Below, piece by piece: positions 1 through 9,736 of a stretch of 64,000 nucleotides of DNA. The notes under the pieces were generated by a model that saw only the letters and a program-made list of their open reading frames with translations, did not search any database and had not been told where the DNA came from. The position numbers were made by a program, and so were the translations under genes. Position 1 is the first letter of the stretch. Every line of letters starts with the position of its first letter. Origin of the DNA: JAXGTD01 sp040775095 (GTDB taxonomy: Bacteria; Pseudomonadota; Gammaproteobacteria; Chromatiales; Chromatiaceae); the NCBI GenBank assembly GCA_040775095.1, contig JAXGTD010000006.1, positions 1 to 64,000 of the forward strand, in the 5' to 3' direction.

Positions 1-245
1 CACGCGACGCCGGATACGTCGGCGGACGGCGGCCCGTGTCGCAGCCAGTCCCGCAGCGCATCGACCGCCGCGGGCGTTCCGCAGGCAAGCACCTCGACAC
101 GACCATCCGGCAGATTGCGCGCGTAGCCGGTCACACCGTGCCGGAGGGCCTCCTCGCGTGCCGATGCGCGGAAGAACACGCCCTGGACGTGTCCGGCCAC
201 GGTGCAGCGAAAGCAGACCCGGTTGGATACCTGATCGTGATTCAT
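1..245 (-). CDS. acyP: Acylphosphatase (3' end cut by window edge)
   Basis: Small cytoplasmic enzyme that hydrolyses the carboxyl-phosphate bond of acylphosphates. Eighty-one codons are visible; the family is about 90 residues, so only the C-terminus is missing. The family signature VQGVFFR lies at residues 20-26, giving the catalytic Arg26, and GYARNLPDG follows at 40-48 with the catalytic Asn44. The ATG at 245 is preceded by GAGGAG at a normal distance, which decides the start. It lies about 20 bases downstream of the thioredoxin-like gene on the same strand and is probably co-transcribed with it. The identification is firm from the two active-site motifs. Confidence 0.93.
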   Translation of the reverse strand, partial: MNHDQVSNRVCFRCTVAGHVQGVFFRASAREEALRHGVTGYARNLPDGRVEVLACGTPAAVDALRDWLRHGPPSADVSGVA

Positions 246-264
246 TGATGATCTCCTCGGGCCG

Positions 265-861
265 TCAAGGCTGTGGCGATCCTGTCGCCGGGGGCGACGC
301 GGCGGCGTGTCCGGCACGCTTGTACTTGGTAAACGTCGTGTCCTTGTAGGCACCGTCGACGACATAGCTTCCCAGCAGCATGAACTCGTCGGCGTCGCGC
401 GTCGCGCCGGTATAGCGCGCGACCATGTTGCCATCGAGATCGAAGAAGGCGAATACCGGCGTGGCCCGCACCCGGAACTGCTTCAATGCCATATCCTTTT
501 GCGTCGTTGCATTGCCCGCGAAGTCGGTCACCTCGAGGTCCCCCTCGATATCCACCGGAAAGATCCGGAAGTGCGACTTGAAGTAATCCTGGACGGCCGG
601 TTGATTCAGCACGGTGGTCTTCATGCGATGGCAGAACGGGCATTCGTCCATCTCGAACATCAACAGCACTCCTTGCTTGCCCTCCTCCCGCGCGTTCGCG
701 AGCTCCTCACTGTAATCGCCGAAGGTCTGGTCGAAGAAGTACTGCCCGGGGTCGCGCGGTGCCGCACCGGGCTCCGGCGTGGCGCCCACGGTGAACGCCA
801 GCATGAGGGTGAGGATGGTTACGGCCAGGCATCTTGCGGTGAACATGGTCATCGAGCGCAT
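265..861 (-). CDS. Exported thioredoxin-fold protein (SoxW/thioredoxin-7-like)
   Basis: 198 residues. The N-terminus (basic stretch, hydrophobic residues 11-27, then ATPEPGA) looks like a Sec signal peptide, so the protein should act in the periplasm. The mature part has a thioredoxin-like active site CPFC (Cys74, Cys77) and the cis-proline motif RATPVF (Pro135). The family reduces or isomerises disulfides; SoxW-type members serve thiosulfate oxidation or cytochrome c maturation, but no sox or ccm genes are nearby, so the partner is unknown. The C-terminal tail is rich in Ala and Pro and looks disordered. The start may also lie at one of two in-frame ATGs just downstream. The gene precedes acyP on the same strand. 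Confidence 0.8.
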   Translation of the reverse strand: MRSMTMFTARCLAVTILTLMLAFTVGATPEPGAAPRDPGQYFFDQTFGDYSEELANAREEGKQGVLLMFEMDECPFCHRMKTTVLNQPAVQDYFKSHFRIFPVDIEGDLEVTDFAGNATTQKDMALKQFRVRATPVFAFFDLDGNMVARYTGATRDADEFMLLGSYVVDGAYKDTTFTKYKRAGHAAASPPATGSPQP

Positions 862-1080
862 TGATCGTCGTCTCTGGTCCCAAGGTCCGCCTGATTGTGT
901 CGGGAACGCGGACGCTTTTCAATCCGCCGCCCCGGCGGTGGCCGAACTGCCCGGGTGAAGAACTGCCAATCCGGTTAGACTCCCGGGGCCGCGCGGGCGC
1001 ATGCCCTGCCCCCGGCATCTGTGGCGGCGGCGCGCGTATCGCGCGTCGTGCCACCGCATCCACGCCCTCGTCGACTCGAT

Positions 1081-2343
1081 ATGGACACGACTCTCACCCA
1101 GATCGCCCATGGCGCCCTCGGCCTCTCCACGCTGCTCGGGTTCGCCTGGCTGTTGAGCGAGCAACGCGCTGCCGTGTCGCCGCGGCTGGTCGGGGTTGGC
1201 GTCGCGGTGCAGCTCGCGATTGCGATATTGCTGCTCAAATGGCCACCGGCACAAGGACTGTTCCTGGGCCTGAACCGTGCCGTGATGGCCCTGCAAGAGG
1301 CCACCGCCGCGGGCACCGGTTTCGTATTCGGCTATCTGGGCGGCGGTGACCCGCCGTTCGATGCCATCCAGCCGGAAAACGGTTTCGTATTCGCGTTCCA
1401 GGCCCTCCCGCTGATCCTGGTGATCAGCGCGCTCTCGGCCCTGTTGTTCCACTGGCGCATACTGCCGCTGGTGGTACGGGGGTTTGCCTGGCTGTTGCGC
1501 CGCGGCCTCGGCATCGGCGGGCCGCTCGGGCTCGCCGCCGCGGCGAATGTCTTCGTCGGCATGACCGAGGCCCCGCTGCTGATCCGCCCCTACCTGGCGA
1601 GGCTGCCACGCGGCGCGCTGTTCGCGGTGATGACCACCGGCATGGCCACCATCGCCGGCACCGTCATGGTCCTCTATGCGAGCATCGTCAGCAGCGTGAT
1701 CCCGAACGCGATGGGCCATATCCTGACCGCGTCGATGATCAATGCCCCGGCGGCGTTGGTGATCGCCGGTATCCTGATCCCACAGCCCGCGGCCACGCGA
1801 TCCGACGCGGTTCCGGCCATCGACATCCGCTCCGAGAGCGCCATGGACGCTATCACCCGTGGCACCCTGGACGCGATCCCGCTGATGCTCAACATCATCG
1901 CCCTGCTGATCGTCATGCTGGCGCTGGTGACGCTGGCCAATCAGGCGCTCGCCCTCCTGCCGGCGATGGGCAACGAGGCGCTGACACTGCAACGCCTGCT
2001 CGGCTGGCTGCTGGCCCCGGTGGTCTGGCTGATTGGCATCCCCTGGGCGGAGGCCGGCACCGCCGGCTCCCTGATGGGCGTCAAGACGGTGCTCAACGAG
2101 CTGCTGGCCTACCTGGAGCTGGCCGCCCTCCCCCCGGACGCGCTCAGCGAGCGCAGCCGACTGATCATGACCTACGCCCTGTGTGGCTTTGCCAACTTCG
2201 GCAGTCTGGGGATCATGATCGGCGGTCTCGGCGCACTGGCACCGGAGCGGCGCGGCGAGATCGTCGCAATGGGGATGAAGTCGCTCCTCTCGGGCACCCT
2301 CGCGACATTGATGACCGCGGCGGTCGTCGGCATGCTGGTATAA
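1081..2343 (+). CDS. CNT-family nucleoside transporter (NupC-like)
   Basis: 420-residue polytopic membrane protein of the concentrative nucleoside transporter family, which imports nucleosides with H+ or Na+. Recognised from MTEAPLLIRPYL (about residues 161-172) and FANFGSLGIMIGGLGAL (about 371-387), both family signatures in the transport core, together with regularly spaced hydrophobic segments over the whole length. The reading frame is open 60 bases further upstream, from a GTG, but that stretch is Arg/Pro-rich and unlike a membrane protein start, so the ATG at 1081 is chosen. It is a single gene between the divergent thioredoxin gene and rapA. Substrate specificity cannot be read from the sequence. 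Confidence 0.9.
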   Translation: MDTTLTQIAHGALGLSTLLGFAWLLSEQRAAVSPRLVGVGVAVQLAIAILLLKWPPAQGLFLGLNRAVMALQEATAAGTGFVFGYLGGGDPPFDAIQPENGFVFAFQALPLILVISALSALLFHWRILPLVVRGFAWLLRRGLGIGGPLGLAAAANVFVGMTEAPLLIRPYLARLPRGALFAVMTTGMATIAGTVMVLYASIVSSVIPNAMGHILTASMINAPAALVIAGILIPQPAATRSDAVPAIDIRSESAMDAITRGTLDAIPLMLNIIALLIVMLALVTLANQALALLPAMGNEALTLQRLLGWLLAPVVWLIGIPWAEAGTAGSLMGVKTVLNELLAYLELAALPPDALSERSRLIMTYALCGFANFGSLGIMIGGLGALAPERRGEIVAMGMKSLLSGTLATLMTAAVVGMLV

Positions 2344-2368
2344 CGCACGGCGCAGATCAGGCAGCATT

Positions 2369-5167
2369 ATGCAAGACTTTGTGCCCGGCCAGCGATGGCT
2401 CTCCGAGACCCAGGGCGAGCTTGGTCTGGGGCTGGTCGAGCTCGTGGACCCACGCACCGTGCAGATCGCCTTCCCGGCCGCTGCTGAGCGCCGGACCTAC
2501 GCGCGGGAGGGTGCGCCCCTGTGGCGGGCGGCGTTTACGCCGGGCGAGGCGGTGCGGGACCTCGACGGCCACGACATCACCGTCACCGCGGTCGAGGAGC
2601 GCGATGGCCTGCTGACCTATCGGGGCCACGACAGCGCCGGGACCCTGCTTCAGATCAGCGAGCGCGTGCTCGATCCGCATCTGCGTCTGAACCGGCCCCG
2701 GCAGAAACTGCTGGCCGGACGGCTGGACCCCGATACCTGGTTCCGGTTGCGCCACCAGTGCCACGCGGCGCTGAGCCGATGGGCCGCGACCCCGGCCCGC
2801 GGTCTGGTCGGCGCCCGAGTCAGCCCGATCCCGCATCAGCTGTTCATCGCCGCCGAGGTTGCTGACCGCTATGCACCGCGCGTGTTGCTGGCCGATGAGG
2901 TCGGGCTTGGCAAGACCATCGAGGCAGGACTGATCCTGCACCGGATGCTGCTCGCGGGACGTGCCCGCCGCGTGCTGATCCTGGTGCCGGATGCACTGCT
3001 GCACCAATGGCTGGTGGAGATGCTGCGCCGCTTCAACCTGCGCTTTGCGCTGTTCGATCGCGCGCGTTTCGACGCCGCGGCGCAGGCCAATGGCGGCGCC
3101 AACCCGTTCCAGACCGAGCAGCGCGTGCTCTGCAGCCTGGACCTCCTGGCCGGCGCGCCGGCCATCGCGCGCGCGGCGTTGGCCGGCGACTGGGACCTGC
3201 TCGTCGTCGACGAGGCACATCATCTGCACTGGACGCCGGAGGAGAGCAGCCTGCGCTACGACCTGGTCGAGGCCATGGCCCGGCTGACCCCCGGTGTTCT
3301 GCTGCTGAGCGCGACCCCGGAGCAGCTCGGGCGCGCCGGCCACTTCGGACGGCTGCGGCTGCTCGATCCCCAGCGCTTCGAGGATTACTCCGCGTTTCTG
3401 CGTGAAGAGGCCGACTACGCCCCCGTGGCATCGATCGCGACGCACCTGCTCGAGGGCAGGCCTCTGACACCGGAGCAACAGGTCCGACTGGCCGCGCTGC
3501 TCGGCGACACCGCGGGCCTGCCCCCGGGGCGAATCATCGAGCGGCTGCTCGATCGCCATGGAACCGGGCGCGTCCTGTTCCGCAACACCCGTGCGGCGAT
3601 CCCCGGCTTCCCGGCGCGCCGGGCGAAGGCCTACCCGCTCGCGCTGCCGGAGGCCCTCGGCAGGCCGGGACCCGCGGGTCAGGACGCGCCCGTCCAAGAT
3701 TGGATGCCCGATGACCCCAGGGTCCGCTGGCTGGTCGAGACGCTGCGCGCCCTGCGCCCGGCCAAGGTGCTGGCCATCTGCGCCGAGGCCGAGGGCGTGC
3801 TCGCGCTGCGCGGGTCGTTGCGGCAACTGGCCGGCATCCACGCCGCGGTGTTCCACGAGGGCATGGAGATCGTCGAGCGCGACCGCGCGGCCGCCTACTT
3901 TGCCGATCGCGACGAGGGTGCCCAGCTGCTCATCTGCTCCGAGATCGGCAGCGAAGGACGCAATTTCCAGTTTGCGCACCATCTGATCCTGCTCGACCTG
4001 CCGCTGGACCCGGACCTGCTCGAGCAGCGCATCGGTCGACTCGACCGGATCGGCCAGACCGAGACCGTCGAGATCCATGTGCCCTATCTGCAAGGGAGCA
4101 CCGGCGAGACCCTCTACCACTGGTACGCGCGGGGGCTCGACGCCTTCAACGCGAACTGCCCGGCCGGCGCCGCGGTCTACGAACGGCTGGGGGAACGGCT
4201 CCGTGCCGCGCTCAGGGACCAGGATCGCGGCGCGGGCGACACCGCGCGGCACAACGAGGCGCTGATCGCCGAGGCCGCCAGGCTGCGGCAGCACATGAAC
4301 CGGGAGCTCGAGGCCGGGCGCGACCGCTTGCTCGAGCTCAACTCACACCGCGCCGACACCTCGGCGCGACTGGTCAACGCCGTGTACGCGCAGGATTGCG
4401 ACCACGGCCTGCGCGACTGGATCACCGGGCTGTGGGACGCGTTCGGGGTGGAGCACGAGGCCGGCGCTGGCGGCGCGACCGTTCTGCGCCCCGGTGAGCA
4501 CATGCTCCAGGAGCGCTTTCCGGGCCTGCCGGATGACGGCCTCACCCTCAGCTTCGAGCGCGCCCACGCGCTGGCCCACGAGGAGCGTGCATTCCTGACC
4601 TGGGAGCATCCGATGGTGCGCGCGGCCATCGATCTGGTAACGGGGTCAGATCTCGGCACCAGCGTGGTGATTCTGACGCGCGATCCGCGCTTCGCCACGG
4701 GCACCGTGCTGCTGGAACAGATCCGCATCGCCGAATGCCCGGCACCGACCGAGCTCCAGGTCGAGCGCTTTCTCCCGCCGACGCTGCTGCGCACTCTGAT
4801 CGACGAGCAGGGCCGGGATCGGGCCGCCGAGATCACCGAGGCCGACCTGTTCGGCCGCTGCCTGACTGGCAATCGCAAGCTCGCCCGATCGCTGATCCGG
4901 GCGAAGGCGGCGCGGATCGCCGCGATGCTCTCGGCCGGAGAGAGCGCGGCGACGGCCGTCCTCGACGACCTGCGCGCGCACGCGATCCGGCGCATGCAGC
5001 AGATGCTCGACGCGAAGATCGAGCGACTGCGCGCGCTGGCGAAGGTCAACCCCTCCGTTCGGGCCGAGGAGCTCGCCTATCTCGGTATGCAGCGCGAACG
5101 ACTGCAGGCCGCGCTGGCCCACGTCCGGCTGCGCCTGGATGCACTGCGCCTGGTGGCCTTCGCCTGA
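2369..5167 (+). CDS. rapA: RNA polymerase-associated SWI2/SNF2 ATPase RapA (HepA)
   Basis: 932 residues, close to the 968 of E. coli RapA. RapA binds RNA polymerase and recycles stalled or post-termination complexes using ATP. The N-terminal Tudor-like region begins FVPGQRWLSETQGELGLG, typical of the family. Helicase motifs are intact: Walker A region ADEVGLGKTIE (175-185), DEAH box (281-284), LLLSATPEQLG, and motif VI RIGRLDRIGQ (about 554-563). The C-terminal RapA-specific region ends EELAYLGMQRERL, also typical. It starts 25 bases after nupC and may be co-transcribed with it. Transcription-related genes are otherwise absent nearby. Confidence 0.96.
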   Translation: MQDFVPGQRWLSETQGELGLGLVELVDPRTVQIAFPAAAERRTYAREGAPLWRAAFTPGEAVRDLDGHDITVTAVEERDGLLTYRGHDSAGTLLQISERVLDPHLRLNRPRQKLLAGRLDPDTWFRLRHQCHAALSRWAATPARGLVGARVSPIPHQLFIAAEVADRYAPRVLLADEVGLGKTIEAGLILHRMLLAGRARRVLILVPDALLHQWLVEMLRRFNLRFALFDRARFDAAAQANGGANPFQTEQRVLCSLDLLAGAPAIARAALAGDWDLLVVDEAHHLHWTPEESSLRYDLVEAMARLTPGVLLLSATPEQLGRAGHFGRLRLLDPQRFEDYSAFLREEADYAPVASIATHLLEGRPLTPEQQVRLAALLGDTAGLPPGRIIERLLDRHGTGRVLFRNTRAAIPGFPARRAKAYPLALPEALGRPGPAGQDAPVQDWMPDDPRVRWLVETLRALRPAKVLAICAEAEGVLALRGSLRQLAGIHAAVFHEGMEIVERDRAAAYFADRDEGAQLLICSEIGSEGRNFQFAHHLILLDLPLDPDLLEQRIGRLDRIGQTETVEIHVPYLQGSTGETLYHWYARGLDAFNANCPAGAAVYERLGERLRAALRDQDRGAGDTARHNEALIAEAARLRQHMNRELEAGRDRLLELNSHRADTSARLVNAVYAQDCDHGLRDWITGLWDAFGVEHEAGAGGATVLRPGEHMLQERFPGLPDDGLTLSFERAHALAHEERAFLTWEHPMVRAAIDLVTGSDLGTSVVILTRDPRFATGTVLLEQIRIAECPAPTELQVERFLPPTLLRTLIDEQGRDRAAEITEADLFGRCLTGNRKLARSLIRAKAARIAAMLSAGESAATAVLDDLRAHAIRRMQQMLDAKIERLRALAKVNPSVRAEELAYLGMQRERLQAALAHVRLRLDALRLVAFA

Positions 5168-5245
5168 GCGCGGGCATCCGGGGGCGCGGGCGAATCACAA
5201 ACACGCTCTGCGGTTCGCGCCTTGGCCCGGACTGCCGCGTCCGCG

Positions 5246-7507
5246 CTACTGGGCCCGGACCGCCGCCAGCGCCGTCATATTGAGCAGGCCGCGCACGGTG
5301 ATGCCAGGAGTCACCACGTGGGCCGACTTGGCCGCACCGAGCAGCAGCGGACCGATGGCGATGCCCCCGCCCAGGATCTTGAGCAGATTGAATGCAATAT
5401 TGGCGGCGTCCTGGTTGGGCATGATCAGCAGGTTCGCGCTGCCCTCGAGCAGCGAGTCGGGGAATCGCTCCTCGCGAATGGATGCGGAGAGGGCCAGATC
5501 CGCGCGCATTTCGCCCTCCACCTCCAGTTCCGGCAGTATCCGGCGGATCAGCCGCACGGCCTCGTGCATCTTGTGGGCCTGGGGATCGTCGTGGCTGCCG
5601 AAATTGGCGTGGGACAGCAACGCGACCTTCGGCTCGATGCCGAAGCGACGGACCTCACCGGCGCAGAGGCGCGTAATCTCGGCGATCGCCCGGGCATCCG
5701 GGTCCACCTGCACGTGCGTGTCCGCGATGAACAGCGTCGCCTGATGCAGTACGACGCCGTTCATCGCCGTGAGGCGCTCGACACCGGCGGCCTTGCCGAT
5801 GATCGAGTCGATCTGCTCGAGGTGATGCTGAAACCGCCCGACCGTGCCGCAGATCATCGCGTCGGCCTCGCCCGTGCGCAGGAGGGTCGCGGCCAGCGCG
5901 CTGGGGCTGTTGCGCAGGTGATCGCGGGCCTCGGCCGGCGAATAGCCCCGGCGCTTCACACGCTGGTAAAAGGCCCGGCAATGGGCATCGAAGTCGGGAT
6001 CGTCCTGGGGGTCGAGCAGCGGGAAGTCCCGGTCCGGGACCATGTCGAGTGCGAGAAAGGCGATGCGTTCCTCGATGACGCGACGCCGGCCGACCAGGAT
6101 CGGCCGCGCGATCCCCTCTTCGAGGGCCTGCTGGGCGACCTGCAGCACCTTGTCCTCCTCGCCCTCGGCATAGACCACACGCTGCACCGCCGCTCGCGCC
6201 TGATCGAACACCGGCTTCATCGTCATGCCGGTGCGGAAGACGCGGTGGTGCAACGCCTGCCGGTACCCGTCGAGGTCGGCGATGGGGCGCGTCGCCACGC
6301 CGCTTTGCATGGCCGCCCTCGCGACCGCCGGGGCCACGTGCACCATCAACCTCGGATCGAATGGTTTTGGAATCAGGTATTCCGGGCCGAAGCGCAGGTC
6401 CAGACCGCCGTAGGCCCGCTGCACGATCTCGGACGGACGCGCGCGCGCCAGATCGGCGATGGCCTCGACGGCCGCGCATTTCATGGCCTCATTGATCTGC
6501 GTGGCACCACAGTCCAGCGCCCCGCGAAACAGGAACGGAAAACACAGCACGTTGTTGACCTGATTCGGATAGTCGCTCCGGCCCGTCGCCAGGACCGCGT
6601 CCGCGCGCACCGCCCTCGCGGCATCGGGGAGGATCTCCGGGGTCGGATTCGCCAAGGCCAGGATCAGGGGTCGCGGCGCCATCCGCGACAACCATTCCGC
6701 CTTCAGCACGCCAGCGGCCGACAAGCCAAGGAAGATGTCCGCGCCCTCCAATGCCTGCTCCAGCCGGCGATGGGGCGTGTCAACGGCGTAGCGCGCCTTG
6801 TAGGGGTCCATCTCCTCGGTGCGCCCCTGATAGACCACCCCGGCGATGTCCGTGACGACGACGTGCTCAGGGCGCAGACCGAGCGACACCAGCAGATCCA
6901 GGCAGGCAATGGCGGCGGCCCCGGCGCCCGCGGTCACGAGTCGCACGTCGGCGATGTCCTTGCCAACCACCCGCAGTCCGTTCAACACGGCCGCCCCGAC
7001 GACGATCGCGGTCCCGTGCTGATCGTCGTGGAAGACCGGGATCTGCATCCGCTTTTTCAGGGCCTCCTCGACGATAAAACACTCGGGGGCCTTGATGTCC
7101 TCGAGATTGATCCCGCCGAAGCTGGGCTCGAGTCGGACGATGGTCTCGATCAGCTTCTCGGGGTCGCGCTCGTCGATCTCGATGTCGAACACGTCGATGT
7201 CGGCGAACTCCTTGAACAGCACGGCCTTGCCTTCCATCACGGGCTTCGACGCAAGGCTTCCGATGGCACCCAGCCCGAGCACCGCGGTGCCATTGCTGAT
7301 CACGGCGACAAGGTTGCCGCGCGCGGTGTAGTGCGCGACCGCAAGCGGATCCGCGACGATCTCCTCACACGCGGCGGCGACGCCCGGCGAGTATGCCAGG
7401 GCCAGATCGCGTTGATTGGCCAGGGGCTTGGTGGCCTTGATCTCCAGCTTCCCGGGGCGGGGATAGCGATGGTACTCCAGTGCGTTCTTTCTCAGTTCGT
7501 CCGGCAT
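5246..7507 (-). CDS. maeB: NADP-dependent malic enzyme with C-terminal phosphotransacetylase domain
   Basis: 753 residues, the usual length of MaeB. The N-terminal malic enzyme part (to about residue 430) oxidatively decarboxylates malate to pyruvate. It starts with the family motif RPGKLEIKATKPLANQRDLALAYSPG and carries the active-site and nucleotide-binding regions ALKKRMQIPVFHDDQHGT and GAAVLNGLRV. The C-terminal part resembles phosphotransacetylase (GRFQHHLEQIDSIIGKAAG, ILGGGIAIGPLL) and in characterised homologues is regulatory, responding to acetyl-CoA, rather than catalytic. With the TRAP C4-dicarboxylate transporter about 1 kb away, malate import and its conversion to pyruvate would be neighbouring functions. 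That link is inference from position; the gene appears to have its own upstream region. Confidence 0.95.
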   Translation of the reverse strand: MPDELRKNALEYHRYPRPGKLEIKATKPLANQRDLALAYSPGVAAACEEIVADPLAVAHYTARGNLVAVISNGTAVLGLGAIGSLASKPVMEGKAVLFKEFADIDVFDIEIDERDPEKLIETIVRLEPSFGGINLEDIKAPECFIVEEALKKRMQIPVFHDDQHGTAIVVGAAVLNGLRVVGKDIADVRLVTAGAGAAAIACLDLLVSLGLRPEHVVVTDIAGVVYQGRTEEMDPYKARYAVDTPHRRLEQALEGADIFLGLSAAGVLKAEWLSRMAPRPLILALANPTPEILPDAARAVRADAVLATGRSDYPNQVNNVLCFPFLFRGALDCGATQINEAMKCAAVEAIADLARARPSEIVQRAYGGLDLRFGPEYLIPKPFDPRLMVHVAPAVARAAMQSGVATRPIADLDGYRQALHHRVFRTGMTMKPVFDQARAAVQRVVYAEGEEDKVLQVAQQALEEGIARPILVGRRRVIEERIAFLALDMVPDRDFPLLDPQDDPDFDAHCRAFYQRVKRRGYSPAEARDHLRNSPSALAATLLRTGEADAMICGTVGRFQHHLEQIDSIIGKAAGVERLTAMNGVVLHQATLFIADTHVQVDPDARAIAEITRLCAGEVRRFGIEPKVALLSHANFGSHDDPQAHKMHEAVRLIRRILPELEVEGEMRADLALSASIREERFPDSLLEGSANLLIMPNQDAANIAFNLLKILGGGIAIGPLLLGAAKSAHVVTPGITVRGLLNMTALAAVRAQ

Positions 7508-7695
7508 CAGGGATCACTCGATGAAACATTTGGGGTGGCATGGATTGGGAAGGGTAGCGGGCAGCGGGGCTCGCGTCGCGCGGTTTCGTGCCCATTGAAG
7601 GCAGCGCGGCGGCGTGGTGGGATCAGAGCGCCCGATCCGATACCCGCAGGGCAGCGCTCACCGGCCCTGGCGAGCGGATCGCGAACGCCCGCGGG

Positions 7696-8253
7696 CTAGG
7701 TCGCGTGCCTGCAGTTTGGCACCACCAGGACAGGAATCGCGCTTGACTGGATCACCCGCCTCGCCGTGGAACCGAGTAGCCCGTGCCCCAGCAGGCCGTG
7801 CGAGCAACTGCCCATCACGATCAGGTCGGCCCGCATCTGCTCGGCCAGACGCGGGATCTCGACCCCGGGGCGGCCGTGCTTGACGACGACATCGGACACC
7901 AACGCGGACTCGTCCGGGCAACAACCGATTTCGTCTTCGCAAAACTTCCCGATCCGTTGCCGCATCCGCGCGAGAATCGTCTGCAACCCGTCGTGCTGGA
8001 ATCTCTCGTACTGGTCCGATGGCAGGTAGGCCTCGACAACGGCCATGCCGGTGGCGGTCAGCGGCTCGGCCACATGGAGCATGATGATGCTGGCTCGCCG
8101 GCACTCGGCCATCGCGATGGCCTGGCGGAACACCGGGCGCATGTGCTGACCCAGATCCGTCGCGTACAGGATCGTCCTGGTCCCCTCCGCGGCCCTGTCC
8201 TTGTTCGGTTTGTCTTTCCCCTTTTTTCGCCCACTCGGGGTGGATTTGCTCAC
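7696..8253 (-). CDS. Universal stress protein, UspA family
   Basis: About 185 residues with one Usp domain. The N-terminal extension (about 25 residues, Lys-rich) precedes TILYATDLG, the first strand of the fold. The nucleotide-binding motif is present as DLIVMGSCSHG followed by LLGSTARRV near the C-terminus, so this is likely an ATP-binding Usp. A GTG at 8253 has AGGTG six bases upstream and is chosen; another GTG at 8262 is possible. The gene lies 82 bases downstream of dctM in the same direction. Usp genes are often found next to TRAP transporter operons (TeaD is the characterised example), which suggests a regulatory partner of the transporter. That role is inferred. Confidence 0.85.
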   Translation of the reverse strand: MSKSTPSGRKKGKDKPNKDRAAEGTRTILYATDLGQHMRPVFRQAIAMAECRRASIIMLHVAEPLTATGMAVVEAYLPSDQYERFQHDGLQTILARMRQRIGKFCEDEIGCCPDESALVSDVVVKHGRPGVEIPRLAEQMRADLIVMGSCSHGLLGHGLLGSTARRVIQSSAIPVLVVPNCRHAT

Positions 8254-8335
8254 GTCGTTCACCTGTTGGGTTGCGCCAACGGGCCGTCGCCGATGCCCCG
8301 GCGGTGGTCCGTCGGACCGTTGAGACCGTTGGCGA

Positions 8336-9736
8336 TCACTTGTAACCGTGCAGCTTGTCGAGGTACTCCGGCAGAAACAGCGAGATCTGGGGGATATAGG
8401 TGATCAGCATCAGGAAAAACAGCAGCAACAACATCCATGGCAGCACCGCCTTGATGACCCAACCCATGCTCTCGCCGGTGATGCCTGCGGTGACGAACAG
8501 GTTGAGCCCGACCGGCGGGGTCAGCATACCGATCTCCATGTTGACCACCATGATGATACCAAGGTGGATCGGGTCGATACCGAGTTGCACCGCGATCGGA
8601 AACAGGATCGGCGCCATGATCAGCAGGATCGCCGAGGGCTCCATGAAGTTGCCCGCGGCCAGGAGCAGGAGGTTCACGACGATCAGGAACATCCATGGCG
8701 ACAACCCCCAGTCGACGATGGCCTCGGCAATGTGATGGGGGATGCGCTCGGTGGTCAACACATGGGCGAACAGCATCGCGTTGGCAATGATGAACAGGAG
8801 CATGACGCTGACCTTGGCACCATCGAGCACCACCTTGCGGACCTCTGGATGGTAGACGCTGCGCGCCAACGCCAATGGCACCTGCCAGGTGTTGCGCACC
8901 ACCACCGACACGGCGCCCTCACCCGCCTTGCGCCAAGGTGTCCCCTTCAGCGGTCCCATGTCCCGATAGCCGATCACCGCGACCAGAAAGGCGTAGACCG
9001 CCGAGACCGCGGCGGCCTCCGTGGGACTCGCGACCCCGCCATAGATCGAGCCGAGCACGATCACGATGAGCAGAATCCCGCCCGACGCGCTGAATGCCGC
9101 ACGACTGACCTCGCGCAGCCCGGGCCAAGGCTGCGACGGCAGCGCCTTGATGCGGGCGACGATATAGATCGCGAGCATCAGCAGGCCGCCCATCATGAGT
9201 CCGGGAATGAAGCCGGCCATGAACATCCGGGCCGCGGAGACCTCTGTCGCCGCCGAATAGACCAGCATCACGATCGAGGGTGGAATGAGAATGCCGAGCG
9301 TTCCGGCATTGGTGATGACCCCGGCGGCGAAAGGCTTCGGGTAACCGGACTTGACCATGCCGACGATGACGATGGTTCCGATCGCTGCAACCGTTGCCGG
9401 CGACGAGCCCGACACCGCCGCAAACAGCATGCACGCGAGCACCGAGGCCATCGCCAGACCGCCCTTGATATGCCCAACCACATCGACGGCGAAGCGGATC
9501 AGACGTTTGGCCACACCACCCGTGGATAGGAACTGCGAGGACAGGATAAAGAATGGGATCGCGAGCAGCGTGTAATGCGCCGACAGGGACTCGAAGAGCT
9601 TCAGCGCGATCGAGGCCAGCGAATCGTGCGAGAACAACAGGATCGTGACGATGCTGGAAAAGCCCAGTGCGAGGGCGATCGGCATACCGAGCATCATGCA
9701 GCCAAACAGAAGGATGAACAGCGTTGGTGTCGTCAT
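8336..9736 (-). CDS. dctM: TRAP transporter large membrane subunit DctM
   Basis: 466-residue polytopic protein of the DctM family, the ion-coupled permease of a TRAP transporter. Family features are the N-terminus FILLFGCMMLGMPIALALGFSS and the glycine-rich segments ITNAGTLGILIPPSI and MEIGMLTPPVGLNLF. It is somewhat longer than the usual 425-440 residues. The extra length sits between residues about 270 and 320 as a hydrophilic stretch (RDMGPLKGTPWRKAGEG onward). Its start overlaps the stop of dctQ by four bases (ATGA), showing translational coupling. With DctP and DctQ it should import a C4-dicarboxylate such as malate, succinate or fumarate, though the ligand is inferred. Confidence 0.95.
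   Translation of the reverse strand: MTTPTLFILLFGCMMLGMPIALALGFSSIVTILLFSHDSLASIALKLFESLSAHYTLLAIPFFILSSQFLSTGGVAKRLIRFAVDVVGHIKGGLAMASVLACMLFAAVSGSSPATVAAIGTIVIVGMVKSGYPKPFAAGVITNAGTLGILIPPSIVMLVYSAATEVSAARMFMAGFIPGLMMGGLLMLAIYIVARIKALPSQPWPGLREVSRAAFSASGGILLIVIVLGSIYGGVASPTEAAAVSAVYAFLVAVIGYRDMGPLKGTPWRKAGEGAVSVVVRNTWQVPLALARSVYHPEVRKVVLDGAKVSVMLLFIIANAMLFAHVLTTERIPHHIAEAIVDWGLSPWMFLIVVNLLLLAAGNFMEPSAILLIMAPILFPIAVQLGIDPIHLGIIMVVNMEIGMLTPPVGLNLFVTAGITGESMGWVIKAVLPWMLLLLFFLMLITYIPQISLFLPEYLDKLHGYK

Noticed and set aside
36..248. Short rightward open frame at the left edge
   Set aside because: The opposite strand encodes acylphosphatase with both catalytic motifs.
5222..7699. Very long open frames opposite real genes (for example here, and at 919-2457, 2357-4294, 14720-16600, 18170-20557 and 21035-23575)
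   Set aside because: They mirror well-identified genes on the other strand, lack family motifs and ribosome sites, and are expected in GC-rich DNA.
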